Origin: Polyangiaceae bacterium
Lineage (GTDB): Bacteria; Myxococcota_A; Polyangia; Polyangiales; Polyangiaceae
DNA length: 64,000 bases
NCBI GenBank assembly: GCA_016715885.1
Contig: JADJXL010000019.1
Location: 186,001-250,000 of the forward strand
Direction: 5' to 3'
Part shown: in pieces, positions 24,122 to 33,076 of the stretch
Numbering within the stretch: the first letter of the stretch is position 1
How the letters are laid out: every line of letters begins with the position of its first letter
Made by a program: the position numbers and the translations under genes
The notes under the pieces: model-generated
What the model saw: only the letters and a program-made list of their open reading frames with translations
Told to the model about the DNA's origin: nothing
The model's database searches: none

Positions 24122-25753
24122 TCAATTGGGATCGGGCGAAGGCACGAATGTGGTTTCCTTTGGTGGGGGGGGCTGTTCTTGCGATGGCGATTGCGCATCG
24201 TTCAAACCTCCGGTTGGTTTTTCTTCTGCAACCGCCGTCGCCGTCGTTGTCGCCTTCCGCGGTATTGCTTTGGGTGTTGGGTTGTGTGTCGTCGGTGTTT
24301 CAGGGATCGTAGTCGTCATCGGTTCATGTTCCGGGGGCGCCGTGATCAACTTCGCGATGGGTGCCCTGTGGGTCGCAATCGACGGCGCCGTTACCGCGGT
24401 TGCCGTACCAATAGACTGAGGTTCCTCCTGCCCAGCATTAACAACCTCCTTCGTTGCAGGTTCGCTTGCGCGATCCGCCCGTGCGGACGGCTCGGGCACG
24501 ATCCGTGGCATTGCATTGCCCGACGTCGATGTCGCTAGCGACGCACCTTCACTCATCGGCGCGGATTCCGCGACTGAGCCTCGCAATGCCACGACCAACC
24601 CAACGACGGTGGCGGATGTCGCCAATACACCTCCACCGGCGAGCGCCATCTTCACACGCGTGGACCTACCCGATGGGATTGGGTTCGTTACCGTCAATCC
24701 CTCCTGTGTCTTACCGTGCGTCCTCTCGTGCGTTTTTCCCTCGTCGAGTTGTGCCGCAGCGATGAACATATCGGTTGTCGACGCCATTCTTGGCCGCGTC
24801 GGCGGCATCAACGGAATCCCCGCGGCCTCTCGCAACGCCGTCTCCAGTTGTTGCACCGTCTGGTAGCGCGCCTCGCGATTCTTCGCCAAACATCGCCCAA
24901 TCACCCGCTCAATTGCCAATGGCAATTCCGGACGATACAGCGTCGGCCGTTCCGGTTGCACGTCCTTGTCGAGGATGTTCGACACGAGGTCCAACTTCGT
25001 CAAACCATGAAACGGCCTCTTGCAGGTCAAGAGCTCATATGCGATTACCCCCATCGCCCAAATGTCCGTGCGCCCGTCAACCCCTTTCGCGCCCTTCAAA
25101 TGCTCCGGCGACATGTACGGAATCGTCCCCAAAAAACCACCTTTGCCGTCTTCGACTGTGATGTCCGAGATTTCTTCCCCACCCAACACCTTTGCAATGC
25201 CGAAGTCGAGCACCTTCACGAGCGGCGGCGTATTCTTCGGAACCGTCAAAAACAGATTCGCCGGCTTCAAGTCCCGATGCACGATCCCATTCTCGTGCGC
25301 GTCCATTAATGCATGGCAAACTTGCCGCAAATAGTCGATTGCATCCTCGATCGTCAGCGGTCCACCCCGCAGAGCCGATTTCAAATCCCGCCCCTCGAGA
25401 TATTCCATCACGATGTATGGTTCGCCGGCGTCGGTCCAGCCAAAGTCGGTCACGCGCGCCACATGCGGACTCGTCAGCTTCGCTGCCGCTTGTGCCTCCC
25501 GCTCAAAACGCGCCAAGACTTCAGGATTGGTGGCTACTTGCGGCAAAAGAAACTTTATCGCATGAAGATTCCCCAGCACCTTGTGCCGAGCAGCAACAAC
25601 ATATCCCATGCCACCGTTGCCGAGAGTCCGCACAACAACGTATCTGCCAAGAATCTCTATACCTGGGACCAGCGCTTCGCCCTTGTTGGCAGGCACGTCA
25701 TGACACGGTACCTGCGGACCATTGAATCGTTGAGTTTTCATCGTTTGTCCCAT
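24122..25753 (-). CDS. Hanks-type Ser/Thr protein kinase
   Basis: 543 aa. Kinase domain at about residues 35-310: glycine loop GNGGMG, catalytic Lys in LHAIKFLL, HRDLKPAN, DFGIAK, GTIPYMSPE, DIWAMGVIAYELL. All key residues are present. A juxtamembrane linker and one TM segment follow (VLATSATVVGLVVALRG). The C-terminal region is periplasmic, Pro/Thr-rich and has no recognised fold. It starts 18 bases after the stop of regulator 25772-27199. The FHA domain of that regulator is the natural reader of phosphothreonine made by this kinase. Confidence 0.9.
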   Translation of the reverse strand: MGQTMKTQRFNGPQVPCHDVPANKGEALVPGIEILGRYVVVRTLGNGGMGYVVAARHKVLGNLHAIKFLLPQVATNPEVLARFEREAQAAAKLTSPHVARVTDFGWTDAGEPYIVMEYLEGRDLKSALRGGPLTIEDAIDYLRQVCHALMDAHENGIVHRDLKPANLFLTVPKNTPPLVKVLDFGIAKVLGGEEISDITVEDGKGGFLGTIPYMSPEHLKGAKGVDGRTDIWAMGVIAYELLTCKRPFHGLTKLDLVSNILDKDVQPERPTLYRPELPLAIERVIGRCLAKNREARYQTVQQLETALREAAGIPLMPPTRPRMASTTDMFIAAAQLDEGKTHERTHGKTQEGLTVTNPIPSGRSTRVKMALAGGGVLATSATVVGLVVALRGSVAESAPMSEGASLATSTSGNAMPRIVPEPSARADRASEPATKEVVNAGQEEPQSIGTATAVTAPSIATHRAPIAKLITAPPEHEPMTTTIPETPTTHNPTPKAIPRKATTTATAVAEEKPTGGLNDAQSPSQEQPPPPKETTFVPSPDPN

Positions 25754-25771
25754 TCATCGTGCAATCTAAGC

Positions 25772-27199
25772 TCAATGCTTCGCGCGTAGTCCACCTGCGC
25801 CCTTTCGCGATCGCGGGATTGGGTACTTGTCCATTAAATTATGGAACGTGCGTCTGCAGACGCCGTAAAGCTCTGCCGCACGCGTGACGTTGCCCCCGCA
25901 TTGATGGAGCGCCCACCTGATCCGTTCCTCTTCCGACGCATTCTCCGGCACCTGATCGGGCATCACAACCGTCATCTCCGCCATCTGTTCGGGTACCTCG
26001 AACGGCAGCACCTCCATCCTGTCCGTCTTGTCGTATTCCCGCATCTCTTTCGGCAAATGCTCCGGCAAAATCACGCCGCCCGAGCAGCAATACGCGACGG
26101 CTCTCATCATTGCATGGCGCAATTGCCGCACGTTTCCTGGGAAATCATACCCCTCCAGCAGCGAAATCACTTCTGTAGACAGACGCGGCACGTGCGGCTG
26201 AGCAGTCACGCGACATTCGTGCTCGATGAACGCTTCGGCAAGCGGTATGATATCCGTGGGGCGAGAGCGCAACGGCGGGATTTCCAATTCGAATCCCTGC
26301 AAACGATACAACAAGTCCCGTCGAAATGTCCCTGCCATCACGCAATCGTGCAAATTCTTATTCGTCGCCGCAATGACCCGCACGTTCACTTGATGCGACT
26401 CCGTCGTCCCCATCGGCGTAATCCGCTGATTGTCGAGTACCTTCAAGAGCTTGACTTGCATATCGAGCGGCAATTCGCCAACCTCGTCCATAAACAACGT
26501 TCCCCCATGCGCGGCATCGAAATACCCTTTGGCGTCGCTGGTAGCTCCCGTGAATGTACCCTTTTTGTGCCCAAAGAGCGCGCTCTCGAACACCGGTGCC
26601 GCAATCGCTCCACAATTCATCTCCTTGAACGGACCTTTGGCGCGCGACGATGCTGCATGAATCGTTTTCGCAAGCATGTCTTTGCCTACGCCCGTTTCCC
26701 CAAGCACGAGCACACACGCCCGCGAAGCCGACGCACCCACCTTCCGCGCCTCGGCATAAAGCGATTGCATCACCGGATGCTGCACGACCGGCGGATACGG
26801 CCAATCCGCATCACCGGCATTCGAATTCGATGGCAAACATATCGTGCGCAACATGGCCATGACCGAACCAATCATGCAACGATCCCCGGGTTCCACGACA
26901 AACATCTCCCCCGTCAAACGCTGCGCCTGTTCCGTATGCGTGATATCCATGTCCTTGTCCCCTTTGCGTAGGATCGTCCCGTTCAAACTACCGAGGTCCT
27001 GGATGTAAATGCGCGAATCGACCGTCAACACGGCGTGGTTGGCGGATACCGAGGCATCGGAAATGACGATGTCGTTCGTTGCGCGACTGCGGCCGATTCG
27101 AACCTGACCCACCACGGGCAAACGATGTCGCTGCGGCTCGCCACCGCATGAAAAAATGACCAGTTCGAGTCGCCCTGATGGTGCAAAGGGAGTTGCCAT
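25772..27199 (-). CDS. FHA-domain sigma54 enhancer-binding protein
   Basis: 475 aa from ATG 27199. FHA domain at about residues 25-105 (RIGRSRATNDIVISDASVSA, IQDLGSLNGTIL). AAA+ domain with GETGVGKD, the sigma54-contact motif KKGTFTGAT, GGTLFMDEVGELP, and FRRDLLYRL. C-terminal Fis-type HTH (CGGNVTRAAELYGVCRRTFH). All motifs needed to activate sigma54 polymerase are present. The activity is probably controlled by phosphothreonine binding, with the kinase 24122-25753 as partner. Likely targets are the palindromes and promoter in the divergent intergenic region. Confidence 0.9.
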   Translation of the reverse strand: MATPFAPSGRLELVIFSCGGEPQRHRLPVVGQVRIGRSRATNDIVISDASVSANHAVLTVDSRIYIQDLGSLNGTILRKGDKDMDITHTEQAQRLTGEMFVVEPGDRCMIGSVMAMLRTICLPSNSNAGDADWPYPPVVQHPVMQSLYAEARKVGASASRACVLVLGETGVGKDMLAKTIHAASSRAKGPFKEMNCGAIAAPVFESALFGHKKGTFTGATSDAKGYFDAAHGGTLFMDEVGELPLDMQVKLLKVLDNQRITPMGTTESHQVNVRVIAATNKNLHDCVMAGTFRRDLLYRLQGFELEIPPLRSRPTDIIPLAEAFIEHECRVTAQPHVPRLSTEVISLLEGYDFPGNVRQLRHAMMRAVAYCCSGGVILPEHLPKEMREYDKTDRMEVLPFEVPEQMAEMTVVMPDQVPENASEEERIRWALHQCGGNVTRAAELYGVCRRTFHNLMDKYPIPRSRKGAGGLRAKH

Positions 27200-27300
27200 G
27201 TTCACCTGTCCAAGTGTGTGCCTCCGTAGAGCACAGGCCGTGCCATGACCAACTCTCGTCCTTTCCAGCGTTTTTCCCGGCATGTTCGCAAGTTTGGCAG

Positions 27301-27358
27301 GTGCACTCGAAGTGCACCCTTGCACGCATAGTGCAACACCCTTGCACCACGAGTGCAA
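27301..27358. promoter_or_regulatory. Three palindromic activator sites
   Basis: GTGCACtcgaaGTGCAC (27301-27317), TTGCACgcataGTGCAA (27320-27336) and TTGCACcacgaGTGCAA (27342-27358). All have 6-base arms and a 5-base spacer, with centres 19 and 22 bases apart, roughly two helical turns. They lie between the regulator 25772-27199 and the divergent lipoprotein gene. This fits upstream activating sequences for a Fis-type sigma54 activator. Confidence 0.7.
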
Positions 27359-27535
27359 GCGCCAAGTCGACCACTTCGACAAACCGCATCATGTGCGACC
27401 AGCGTACCCTGGGACAAACTACGGTAAAAATAAGCACAATTGCGTACCCGATCGTGTACGATTTATAACTAAGTTTGCGTTCCCGGACGCACCATCAAAG
27501 CTCTACATGGTTCGTCTGCGTCGCTCGCGACCTGG

Positions 27536-27552
27536 TTGCACGCAAAGTGCAA
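27536..27552. promoter_or_regulatory. Fourth copy of the TTGCAC-N5-GTGCAA palindrome
   Basis: TTGCACgcaaaGTGCAA, perfect arms, 5-base spacer, about 100 bases upstream of the sigma54 promoter candidate at 27645-27660. Degenerate half-sites follow at about 27560-27590. The distance is typical for enhancer sites of sigma54 promoters. Confidence 0.65.
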
Positions 27553-27644
27553 AGGCGCCGCACCACGGGTGCGTGCATACACTCGACGTGCAGCGCGAAG
27601 GTCGAGGGTATCGAGAAAAATCAAGGTTTTCCACGCAAGCCGCG

Positions 27645-27660
27645 TGGCACGGTGCGTGCT
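27645..27660 (+). promoter_or_regulatory. Candidate sigma54 promoter
   Basis: TGGCACG-N4-GTGCT compares well with the consensus TGGCACG-N4-TTGCT, with GG and GC 10 bases apart. It points toward 27745-29460, whose start is about 85 bases downstream. Enhancer-like palindromes lie upstream and a sigma54 activator gene is adjacent. Confidence 0.6.
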
Positions 27661-27744
27661 CATGGGGACGAGTAGGTCGTCGGTTCAAGTGGCCACGACT
27701 GCCTTCACGCGCAGAACGCACCTTACCCAGCCCTGGTGATTTTC

Positions 27745-29460
27745 ATGCGACGCACGAATCGAGCTCTTCATGCTTTCATCGGGACCGTCTTTTTCCTCTC
27801 CACGGCAAGCATTGGCGCGTGCCATTTGGTGCTCGGCATCGAAGAGGGCACGTCATGTAGCGGCACGCGTGCGTGCGGTGAGGGTGGTCAAGGCGGCGAA
27901 ACGAGCAACGGCGGATCGGCTGGGTTTGGCAAAGACGCGTCGGATGAGCGCGATCTCGAGCTGTACCTGGACGCTACCATGGGCCCTCGGAAGGATTTTC
28001 CCGACACGCCGATTGTTGCCCCATCGTTGCCGCCTGATGTGCCGAGTCTGTTTGGGCCCGACATTTCGGGAGGCGCTGGACCTTGCCTGGTGGAACCCCC
28101 AATCGACGCCATGTTTCCAAGCAATTGGACGCCACCGTTATTCGAATGGAAGGCGAGCCCAGGGCACAATGTCTTCGAATTGAGGCTTCGTGTCGATAAC
28201 CAAGTCAATGATTTGGTCGTGTATACGGATCAATCGAGCTATATGATGCCGCCCGAGATGTGGACGGCGCTCGCATTGAGCAGCGCAGGTCACGACATTG
28301 AAGTTACGGTTCGGAGCGCAGAATTCTCAGGAGCCACCCTCGTGAATGGTCCTTTCGTGGGGACGATCGGCACCTTGCATATTGCGCTCGTGCCTGCGCC
28401 GGGGAGCGTCGTGTATTGGACGACGTCAGGAGGCAGCGCACTCAAGGGGTTTACCATTGGAGCGAGCGACGTAACCACCGTCATTACGCCCGGCGCAATG
28501 AACGATGGAACGACGTGCGTCGGTTGTCACACGTCGTCGCCGGATGGCCAGCTCGCGTTTTTCTCCCTGCGCGCGTCGGAACTGCCATTCTGGGTTGGCG
28601 GTCGGCGCGTGGATGGGACGAGCGGTGTACCGTCATCTATGGTCGTTTCGGCGCATGCGGCAGCGCTCTTGGCGAGGACCAACCAAACGCTTCCAACATT
28701 CTCGAAGGCACACTACTCGGCCAACGACGCCATTGTGCTCACTTCGTTGGCCGATGCTTCGACGGGCGACCGATTCGAAATTGCGTGGACCGATCTGCAT
28801 TCGCAATCGGGTGGAACAGGTTTTCTTGCGCGCGTAGGCGATTCGCGGCAGGCGGGAACTCCTGCGTTTTCGCATGACGGAACGATAGTGGCGTACACGT
28901 CGTCGGATGACCTCAAGGATGGGCGACCAAAGAGCGCTCCGACGGACGTTTATATCGTTCCGTACAACAACAAGCAGGGAGGTCAAGCGAAGCCGCTCGC
29001 TGGAGCGAGCGATCCGTCAATGCATGAATACTACCCGGTGTTCTCGCCAAACGATACTTTCGTCGCGTTCAATCGAGCGCCTGATGGACTGAATGCGTAT
29101 AATCAGCCGCTCGCGGAGATTTACGTGGTTCCCTCGAACGGTGGTGAACCCACGCGACTCGCTGGGAACGATCCATCGTCTTGCAGCGGCGTGACGAGTC
29201 CCGGCATTACGAACTCGTGGGCGCGCTGGGCGCCGGAATCGATCGACGTGGGCGATCGCCGTTACTATTGGCTGGTGTTTTCGTCGACGCGCCGCGGTCC
29301 CTTGCCGCAGCTTTTCATTTCTGCGGTGGTCACTTCGATTGCAAGTGGCGTGGAGTCGATCGTGAAAACGTATCCGGCTGTTTATGTGACGTCACAACCG
29401 GCAGGCGAAGCCAATCACACGCCCGCGTGGGATGTTTTTCAGATTCAACCACCGAAGTAG
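27745..29460 (+). CDS. CxxCH-containing TolB-like lipoprotein
   Basis: 571 aa from ATG 27745 (a GTG at 27736 is also possible; no clear RBS). Lipobox STASIGAC. An acidic, Gly-rich linker is followed by an Ig-like beta domain (TPPLFEWKASPGHNVFELRL). Then comes TTCVGCHTSSPDGQLAFFSL, with a CxxCH c-type haem-like motif. A beta-propeller of TolB/PD40 type follows (TPAFSHDGTIVAYTSSDDL, EYYPVFSPNDTFVAFNRAPD). Probably an outer-membrane lipoprotein. Expression is likely under the adjacent sigma54 activator. Its stop overlaps integrase B tail to tail by 16 bases. Confidence 0.7.
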   Translation: MRRTNRALHAFIGTVFFLSTASIGACHLVLGIEEGTSCSGTRACGEGGQGGETSNGGSAGFGKDASDERDLELYLDATMGPRKDFPDTPIVAPSLPPDVPSLFGPDISGGAGPCLVEPPIDAMFPSNWTPPLFEWKASPGHNVFELRLRVDNQVNDLVVYTDQSSYMMPPEMWTALALSSAGHDIEVTVRSAEFSGATLVNGPFVGTIGTLHIALVPAPGSVVYWTTSGGSALKGFTIGASDVTTVITPGAMNDGTTCVGCHTSSPDGQLAFFSLRASELPFWVGGRRVDGTSGVPSSMVVSAHAAALLARTNQTLPTFSKAHYSANDAIVLTSLADASTGDRFEIAWTDLHSQSGGTGFLARVGDSRQAGTPAFSHDGTIVAYTSSDDLKDGRPKSAPTDVYIVPYNNKQGGQAKPLAGASDPSMHEYYPVFSPNDTFVAFNRAPDGLNAYNQPLAEIYVVPSNGGEPTRLAGNDPSSCSGVTSPGITNSWARWAPESIDVGDRRYYWLVFSSTRRGPLPQLFISAVVTSIASGVESIVKTYPAVYVTSQPAGEANHTPAWDVFQIQPPK

Positions 29461-30629
29461 CGTTGGCTCGCAGTGCCTTGCAAGCTGCTCGGTGGCCCAG
29501 CCACCTGTCCCCGCCCCCTCGCCGCGATCTTCCGCGCCGCATCCTCGAGGTCGGCCTTGAGGGAATGCACATACCGCTGCGTCGTCGACAGGTGCACATG
29601 CCCCGCCATGCGCTGCACGACGTGCACGGGGATGCCCGCACGGAGCCACGACGTAATCGCGTAATGGCGCAGGCAGTACACGGACCACCCTCCCAGGCCC
29701 GCCTGCTTCATGACACGCTCGAACGCTTGTGCCAAACCATGTTGTCCCCACGGCGTGCCGCGATGAGTGACCGCGACGTGGCCATCGCGATCGCCGTGCA
29801 TCTCGCGCGCGAGCACCCGTGCAAGTTCCGGCGAAATCGGTACTTCGCGCTGGCCCGTCTTCGGTGTGTGCGTTTCGCCATGAGACCAGCCTTGGCGAAT
29901 GGTGACGAACCCGCCGACGGGCTCGCCATTTTCGTATCGGAGCTGCACGTCTCGACGACGGAGCGCTCGGACCTCGTTCGGGCGAAGGCCGGCGTCCGAT
30001 ATCAGCGTGAATGCGCACCGATGCGATTCGCGCGCATGCGCGAGTAACACAGCCACTTGCTCGTCGGACGGTATCTCGAGCACGCATTGTCCTGTTTGCT
30101 TGAGCGATGGCATATTCACGGGCACCGTCGGAATGTAACCCCTTTTCGCGGCAAACCGCAGTACGGACCGTAAAACGATTTGCACATTGTTTCGCGTGCT
30201 CAATTTGAGCTTTCGTTTGACCAATTCGAGGTCCAATTCTTCGGCAGCTCGAGCTTCGACACGCGTGATGGGCAATGCGCCAAACCTTGGAACGAGCCTG
30301 CCCGTGAGAACCGCATCGTATCCCTTTCGGCTCGAAATCTTCAATCTCGCGACCATGAACGTTTGTCGGAATTCGTCGACGACATCCGCAAAGGATTTGG
30401 CATCATCGGCCTCAATCGAATTCGACGATGCGCTCGCTGCAATGGGCTCGTACGGCGAACCATATTGCGCAATATTGCTCAGGTAGCGCTTTTCTTCCGC
30501 TTTGGCTGCCGCCATGGTTTGGACTTGTGCATCCTTGCGAAAGCGAATTGAGCGCCCGTCTTTGGCCGTATACCGAATATCAATGAACAAACACGGTTCT
30601 CCGCGCCGGCGCGATCGACGAATGGCCAT
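29445..30629 (-). CDS. Tyrosine integrase B of the left sister element
   Basis: 394 aa; GGGAG lies before ATG 30629. N-terminus RRRGEPCLFIDIRYTAKDGR, closely matching integrase A. Catalytic signatures: SDAGLRPNEVRALRRRD, CLRHYAITS, MAGHVHLSTTQRYVH with the nucleophilic Tyr. As in A, the first His of HxLRH is Tyr. The last residues (after AARGRG) differ from the right copy. It is followed upstream by the small HTH gene at 30644 (14 bases), a likely excision partner. No TTGCCCA arm sites were seen at its 3' end. Confidence 0.9.
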   Translation of the reverse strand: MAIRRSRRRGEPCLFIDIRYTAKDGRSIRFRKDAQVQTMAAAKAEEKRYLSNIAQYGSPYEPIAASASSNSIEADDAKSFADVVDEFRQTFMVARLKISSRKGYDAVLTGRLVPRFGALPITRVEARAAEELDLELVKRKLKLSTRNNVQIVLRSVLRFAAKRGYIPTVPVNMPSLKQTGQCVLEIPSDEQVAVLLAHARESHRCAFTLISDAGLRPNEVRALRRRDVQLRYENGEPVGGFVTIRQGWSHGETHTPKTGQREVPISPELARVLAREMHGDRDGHVAVTHRGTPWGQHGLAQAFERVMKQAGLGGWSVYCLRHYAITSWLRAGIPVHVVQRMAGHVHLSTTQRYVHSLKADLEDAARKIAARGRGQVAGPPSSLQGTASQRYFGG

Positions 30630-30643
30630 GACAAAGTCTCCCT

Positions 30644-30892
30644 TCAATTTACTCCAGATTCGTCTTCGGGCAAACCCCACGCATCGGAAAAACGCACGCG
30701 CCAGATCCGCCCAAACTTGCGCGCTCGTACGCCGTCGAGGCGCGCTTCCGTGGCGCCATCCGAGCCCCGTGTCGCACGTCGCTCGAGCGCCTTGCGCAAT
30801 GCGGCGACGGTCATGCTCAGATGCGCGGCGGCACGTTCGAGGGGCAACCATGGGCCATGTTCATGGTTTGCGTCAGTGTTCTTTTTCGACAC
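30644..30892 (-). CDS. Small HTH protein, possible excisionase (left copy)
   Basis: 82 aa from the GTG at 30892; the upstream GAGGAAAGGGG is a good ribosome site. Contains WLPLERAAAHLSMTVAALRK, an HTH of the MerR/excisionase (helix_turn_helix_17) kind, then ARKFGRIWRVRFSDAWG as the wing or hairpin. It sits 14 bases before the integrase start, in one operon. This gene pair is usual for recombination directionality factors. The right copy is 61544-61792. Confidence 0.6.
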   Translation of the reverse strand: MSKKNTDANHEHGPWLPLERAAAHLSMTVAALRKALERRATRGSDGATEARLDGVRARKFGRIWRVRFSDAWGLPEDESGVN

Positions 30893-30977
30893 GCAAAACC
30901 CCTTTCCTCGTCGATCATGCGAACGACGAATACTTGCATTCATCTGTGCCATCACTCGCCATTGCGGCGATATTCGA

Positions 30978-31760
30978 TTAAGTCGGTATGCCAGCCCATC
31001 TCAAGATTGGGGCCAAATTCTCCAGCGAGTATTGCTCCGAAAGCTTTTGCATCGATTCGCTCACGTCGGGCAACGAAGGCGTTGCAATCGATTGCAGATT
31101 GTCCCGAACCGCGGCATTGGAATCCCTTTGCGTGAACCGATAAGGCTTGGGACGACTCGACGACGTCGCGGAAGCGGATGGCTCCGTCGTCGGCGTCGCA
31201 CTCGGCTGTGCGGGTTCCGGTGATCTTCCCGGCACGGTCGGCGGCGTCTTCAGCGCGGCCGCCATTGCCATCGCAGCGAGCTCCTCCGTCGTCATAGGTC
31301 CGGAGCCGCGTTCTGGAGCCCTTTGTGCTGACGCGACCGCACCCGTATTCGGTTGTGGCGCGGGAGCGGGCTTTGCTTTTCGTTTCTGCTCGCCGAGGTC
31401 CGCACCAATCACTGCCATCCGCGACGCAAGCGCCCCATTCGCAAGGTCGTGAAAAAACTTCCCAACCTTTTGCGCCGTTTTGTTGAGAGAAAAGCCCAAG
31501 CACGCCGCGACTCCGTGAAAGAGGCAGGCGACGCCTGCATCGATCGGAATGCCCCAAATGTTCGCTTTCTCCCCCAAGTATCCCCGCAGGTAGCCCATTC
31601 CGAAGGCCGAGCTCGTCACCGTCAAGCTCGTACGGACCTCCGACACGAAATGAGCGTCGCGCGCCTCGAGCTCGTTGACGCGCCGCTGCTCCTTCTCCGC
31701 AAGGGCCCGGTACTTGTCGAGCAGCTCATCGACCTTTTTTGAATCCAGCGACGAACCCAT
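30978..31760 (-). CDS. Membrane protein with coiled coil (left copy)
   Basis: 260 aa; GAGGTG lies before ATG 31760. N-terminal coiled coil (SKKVDELLDKYRALAEKEQ). A hydrophobic Gly-rich region follows (SSAFGMGYLRGYLG, IPIDAGVACLFHGVAACLGF), with short TM-like segments. The C-terminal half is Pro/Ala/Thr-rich and disordered, ending with a conserved helix (SESMQKLSEQYSLENLAPIL). The family is not recognised. The layout suggests a membrane protein of a small phage or satellite. The right copy is 60676-61458, nearly identical. Confidence 0.55.
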   Translation of the reverse strand: MGSSLDSKKVDELLDKYRALAEKEQRRVNELEARDAHFVSEVRTSLTVTSSAFGMGYLRGYLGEKANIWGIPIDAGVACLFHGVAACLGFSLNKTAQKVGKFFHDLANGALASRMAVIGADLGEQKRKAKPAPAPQPNTGAVASAQRAPERGSGPMTTEELAAMAMAAALKTPPTVPGRSPEPAQPSATPTTEPSASATSSSRPKPYRFTQRDSNAAVRDNLQSIATPSLPDVSESMQKLSEQYSLENLAPILRWAGIPT

Positions 31761-32109
31761 GCGCACCTCGCTGTGAGTAGAGAACGCATACGACGTTCGA
31801 TGTGGCGTGCAAGCGCAAAATGATCCCCATGCTGCCGCCCGGAGGCACCAGCGGCAGCATCGACCCCATGGCGCCGGCACAATGGTGGCACTATAGATGT
31901 GAATGATTTCGCATAGTTGGTGTTGCCGCCAGGCTCGCACTGTCGGCACAACGAAGAAAGTGTTAGCCTCTCGATTGGCTTGACACGACGTTGCAGTTGT
32001 CACTTGCAGCGTTGAAATGGGCAAACCCGCAAATTCTCTCGCTTCGAAGCAGATTTCGGTGAGGTTCTCTCGCCGGTTCGTTCGTCATAACCAAACGAAA
32101 GGGGGCTAG
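31761..32109. promoter_or_regulatory. Divergent regulatory region (left copy)
   Basis: Separates the minus-strand membrane protein gene from the plus-strand MerR-like gene. Contains a hairpin with 8-base arms GCTGCCGC/GCGGCAGC (31831-31858). It is conserved in the right copy (60349-60675) with the hairpin at 60578-60605. A candidate TTGACA lies near 31980. No ORF was accepted here. Confidence 0.5.
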
Positions 32110-32661
32110 ATGAAGACGTATCTCACTCGTCGCGAAGCCGCTCAGAAGTACAAAGTTTCAATCGCGAAACTCCGCAGATGGGAGGCAAAGGGCTCGCTAC
32201 GCCGCATTGACGCGTACCGTGTCGACCACAAAACGAACAAAGCTGGACCTGCCGTGCAGTGGGTCTACGACGAAGCCGAGATCGAAAAACTCGTGCAAGC
32301 ATCGCCGCCAAGCCTCGAGGGTCCACGCAACGTGACGGAAGCGAAGGTCTTCGACCTCTTTGCGCGTGGTAAGAACCTAGTCGACGTGGTACGTCAAACG
32401 AAACTTCCGCTCAAATCGGTGCGGATGCTCAGGGACGCCTACGTTCAAGAAACCGGGGGAATGTTCGTGCCTGAATACGTTTTGCGTGCGATTCGGAAGC
32501 TCGGTATTCAGGTTGAATCGCCCGAAGAGATCTACATCAGACTCGAGCTGTTATTGAAAGGTTACCGTCAAGCAAACTTCGAGAAGGGCCAACTGGAGCA
32601 GGTTCTGAAGAAGCATTGTGGGGAAGCCGTGCTCAAAACGGTGCGGCGAAAACCGGAATGA
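32110..32661 (+). CDS. MerR-like HTH regulator (left copy)
   Basis: 183 aa from ATG 32110; a TAG sits directly upstream in frame, and AAGGGGG serves as RBS. The N-terminal HTH (YLTRREAAQKYKVSIAKLRR, WEAKGSLRRIDAYRVD) resembles MerR/HTH_17 domains with the wing reading WVYDEAEIEKLV. A second HTH-like part follows (AKVFDLFARGKNLVDVVRQT, LPLKSVRMLRDAYV). The C-terminus is helical. Likely controls the divergent promoter region. The right copy is 59797-60348. Confidence 0.7.
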   Translation: MKTYLTRREAAQKYKVSIAKLRRWEAKGSLRRIDAYRVDHKTNKAGPAVQWVYDEAEIEKLVQASPPSLEGPRNVTEAKVFDLFARGKNLVDVVRQTKLPLKSVRMLRDAYVQETGGMFVPEYVLRAIRKLGIQVESPEEIYIRLELLLKGYRQANFEKGQLEQVLKKHCGEAVLKTVRRKPE

Positions 32662-32800
32662 TCGTGCATCAACAACGTGTGTTGCTCGGGCAAACGTGCG
32701 TCTCGACGAATTCAACTGCCGTTGGGCGAATCGTGCAACTCGCGCGCACGTCGCGTTGTGTGGACCCTGCACAATCGCGTGTATGTGTCAAGAGGCGGTG

Positions 32801-33076
32801 ATGCACGGTTCTGACACGTCGTCGCCCGTGATCGACCCTCGATCGACGCAGCGTGACGTTACTGTGCTCGAGCTGCGTCACGAGCACCAGCTCGACGCCT
32901 TCGTCGACCACATGTGCAGCTTCCACGATAATGGTCGTGTGGATACTCTGCTCAGAAGGTTCGTCGAATTGACACAAATGACGGATACACGAAACATTGA
33001 TTCCCGAGCGTTACTGCAAACATGTATAGGGACCATACCGATAATACTTCGGTCTGGAATCCAGCCGAACGTGTAG
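32801..33076 (+). CDS. 91-aa protein (left copy, intact)
   Basis: The ATG at 32801 has AGAGG 6 bases upstream. Contains RDVTVLELRHEHQLDAFVDH, then VDTLLRRFVELTQMTDTRN. No family was recognised. Reality is supported by conservation of the protein frame against the right copy, where ATG became TTG and a frameshift follows DNGRV. It overlaps the DUF6940 gene tail to tail. Confidence 0.5.
   Translation: MHGSDTSSPVIDPRSTQRDVTVLELRHEHQLDAFVDHMCSFHDNGRVDTLLRRFVELTQMTDTRNIDSRALLQTCIGTIPIILRSGIQPNV

Noticed and set aside
29460..29520. Att core at the 3' end of integrase B
   Set aside because: No ATTCCTAAACC or TTGCCCA pair was found there; a weak similarity to the sequence near 62960 was too short to use.
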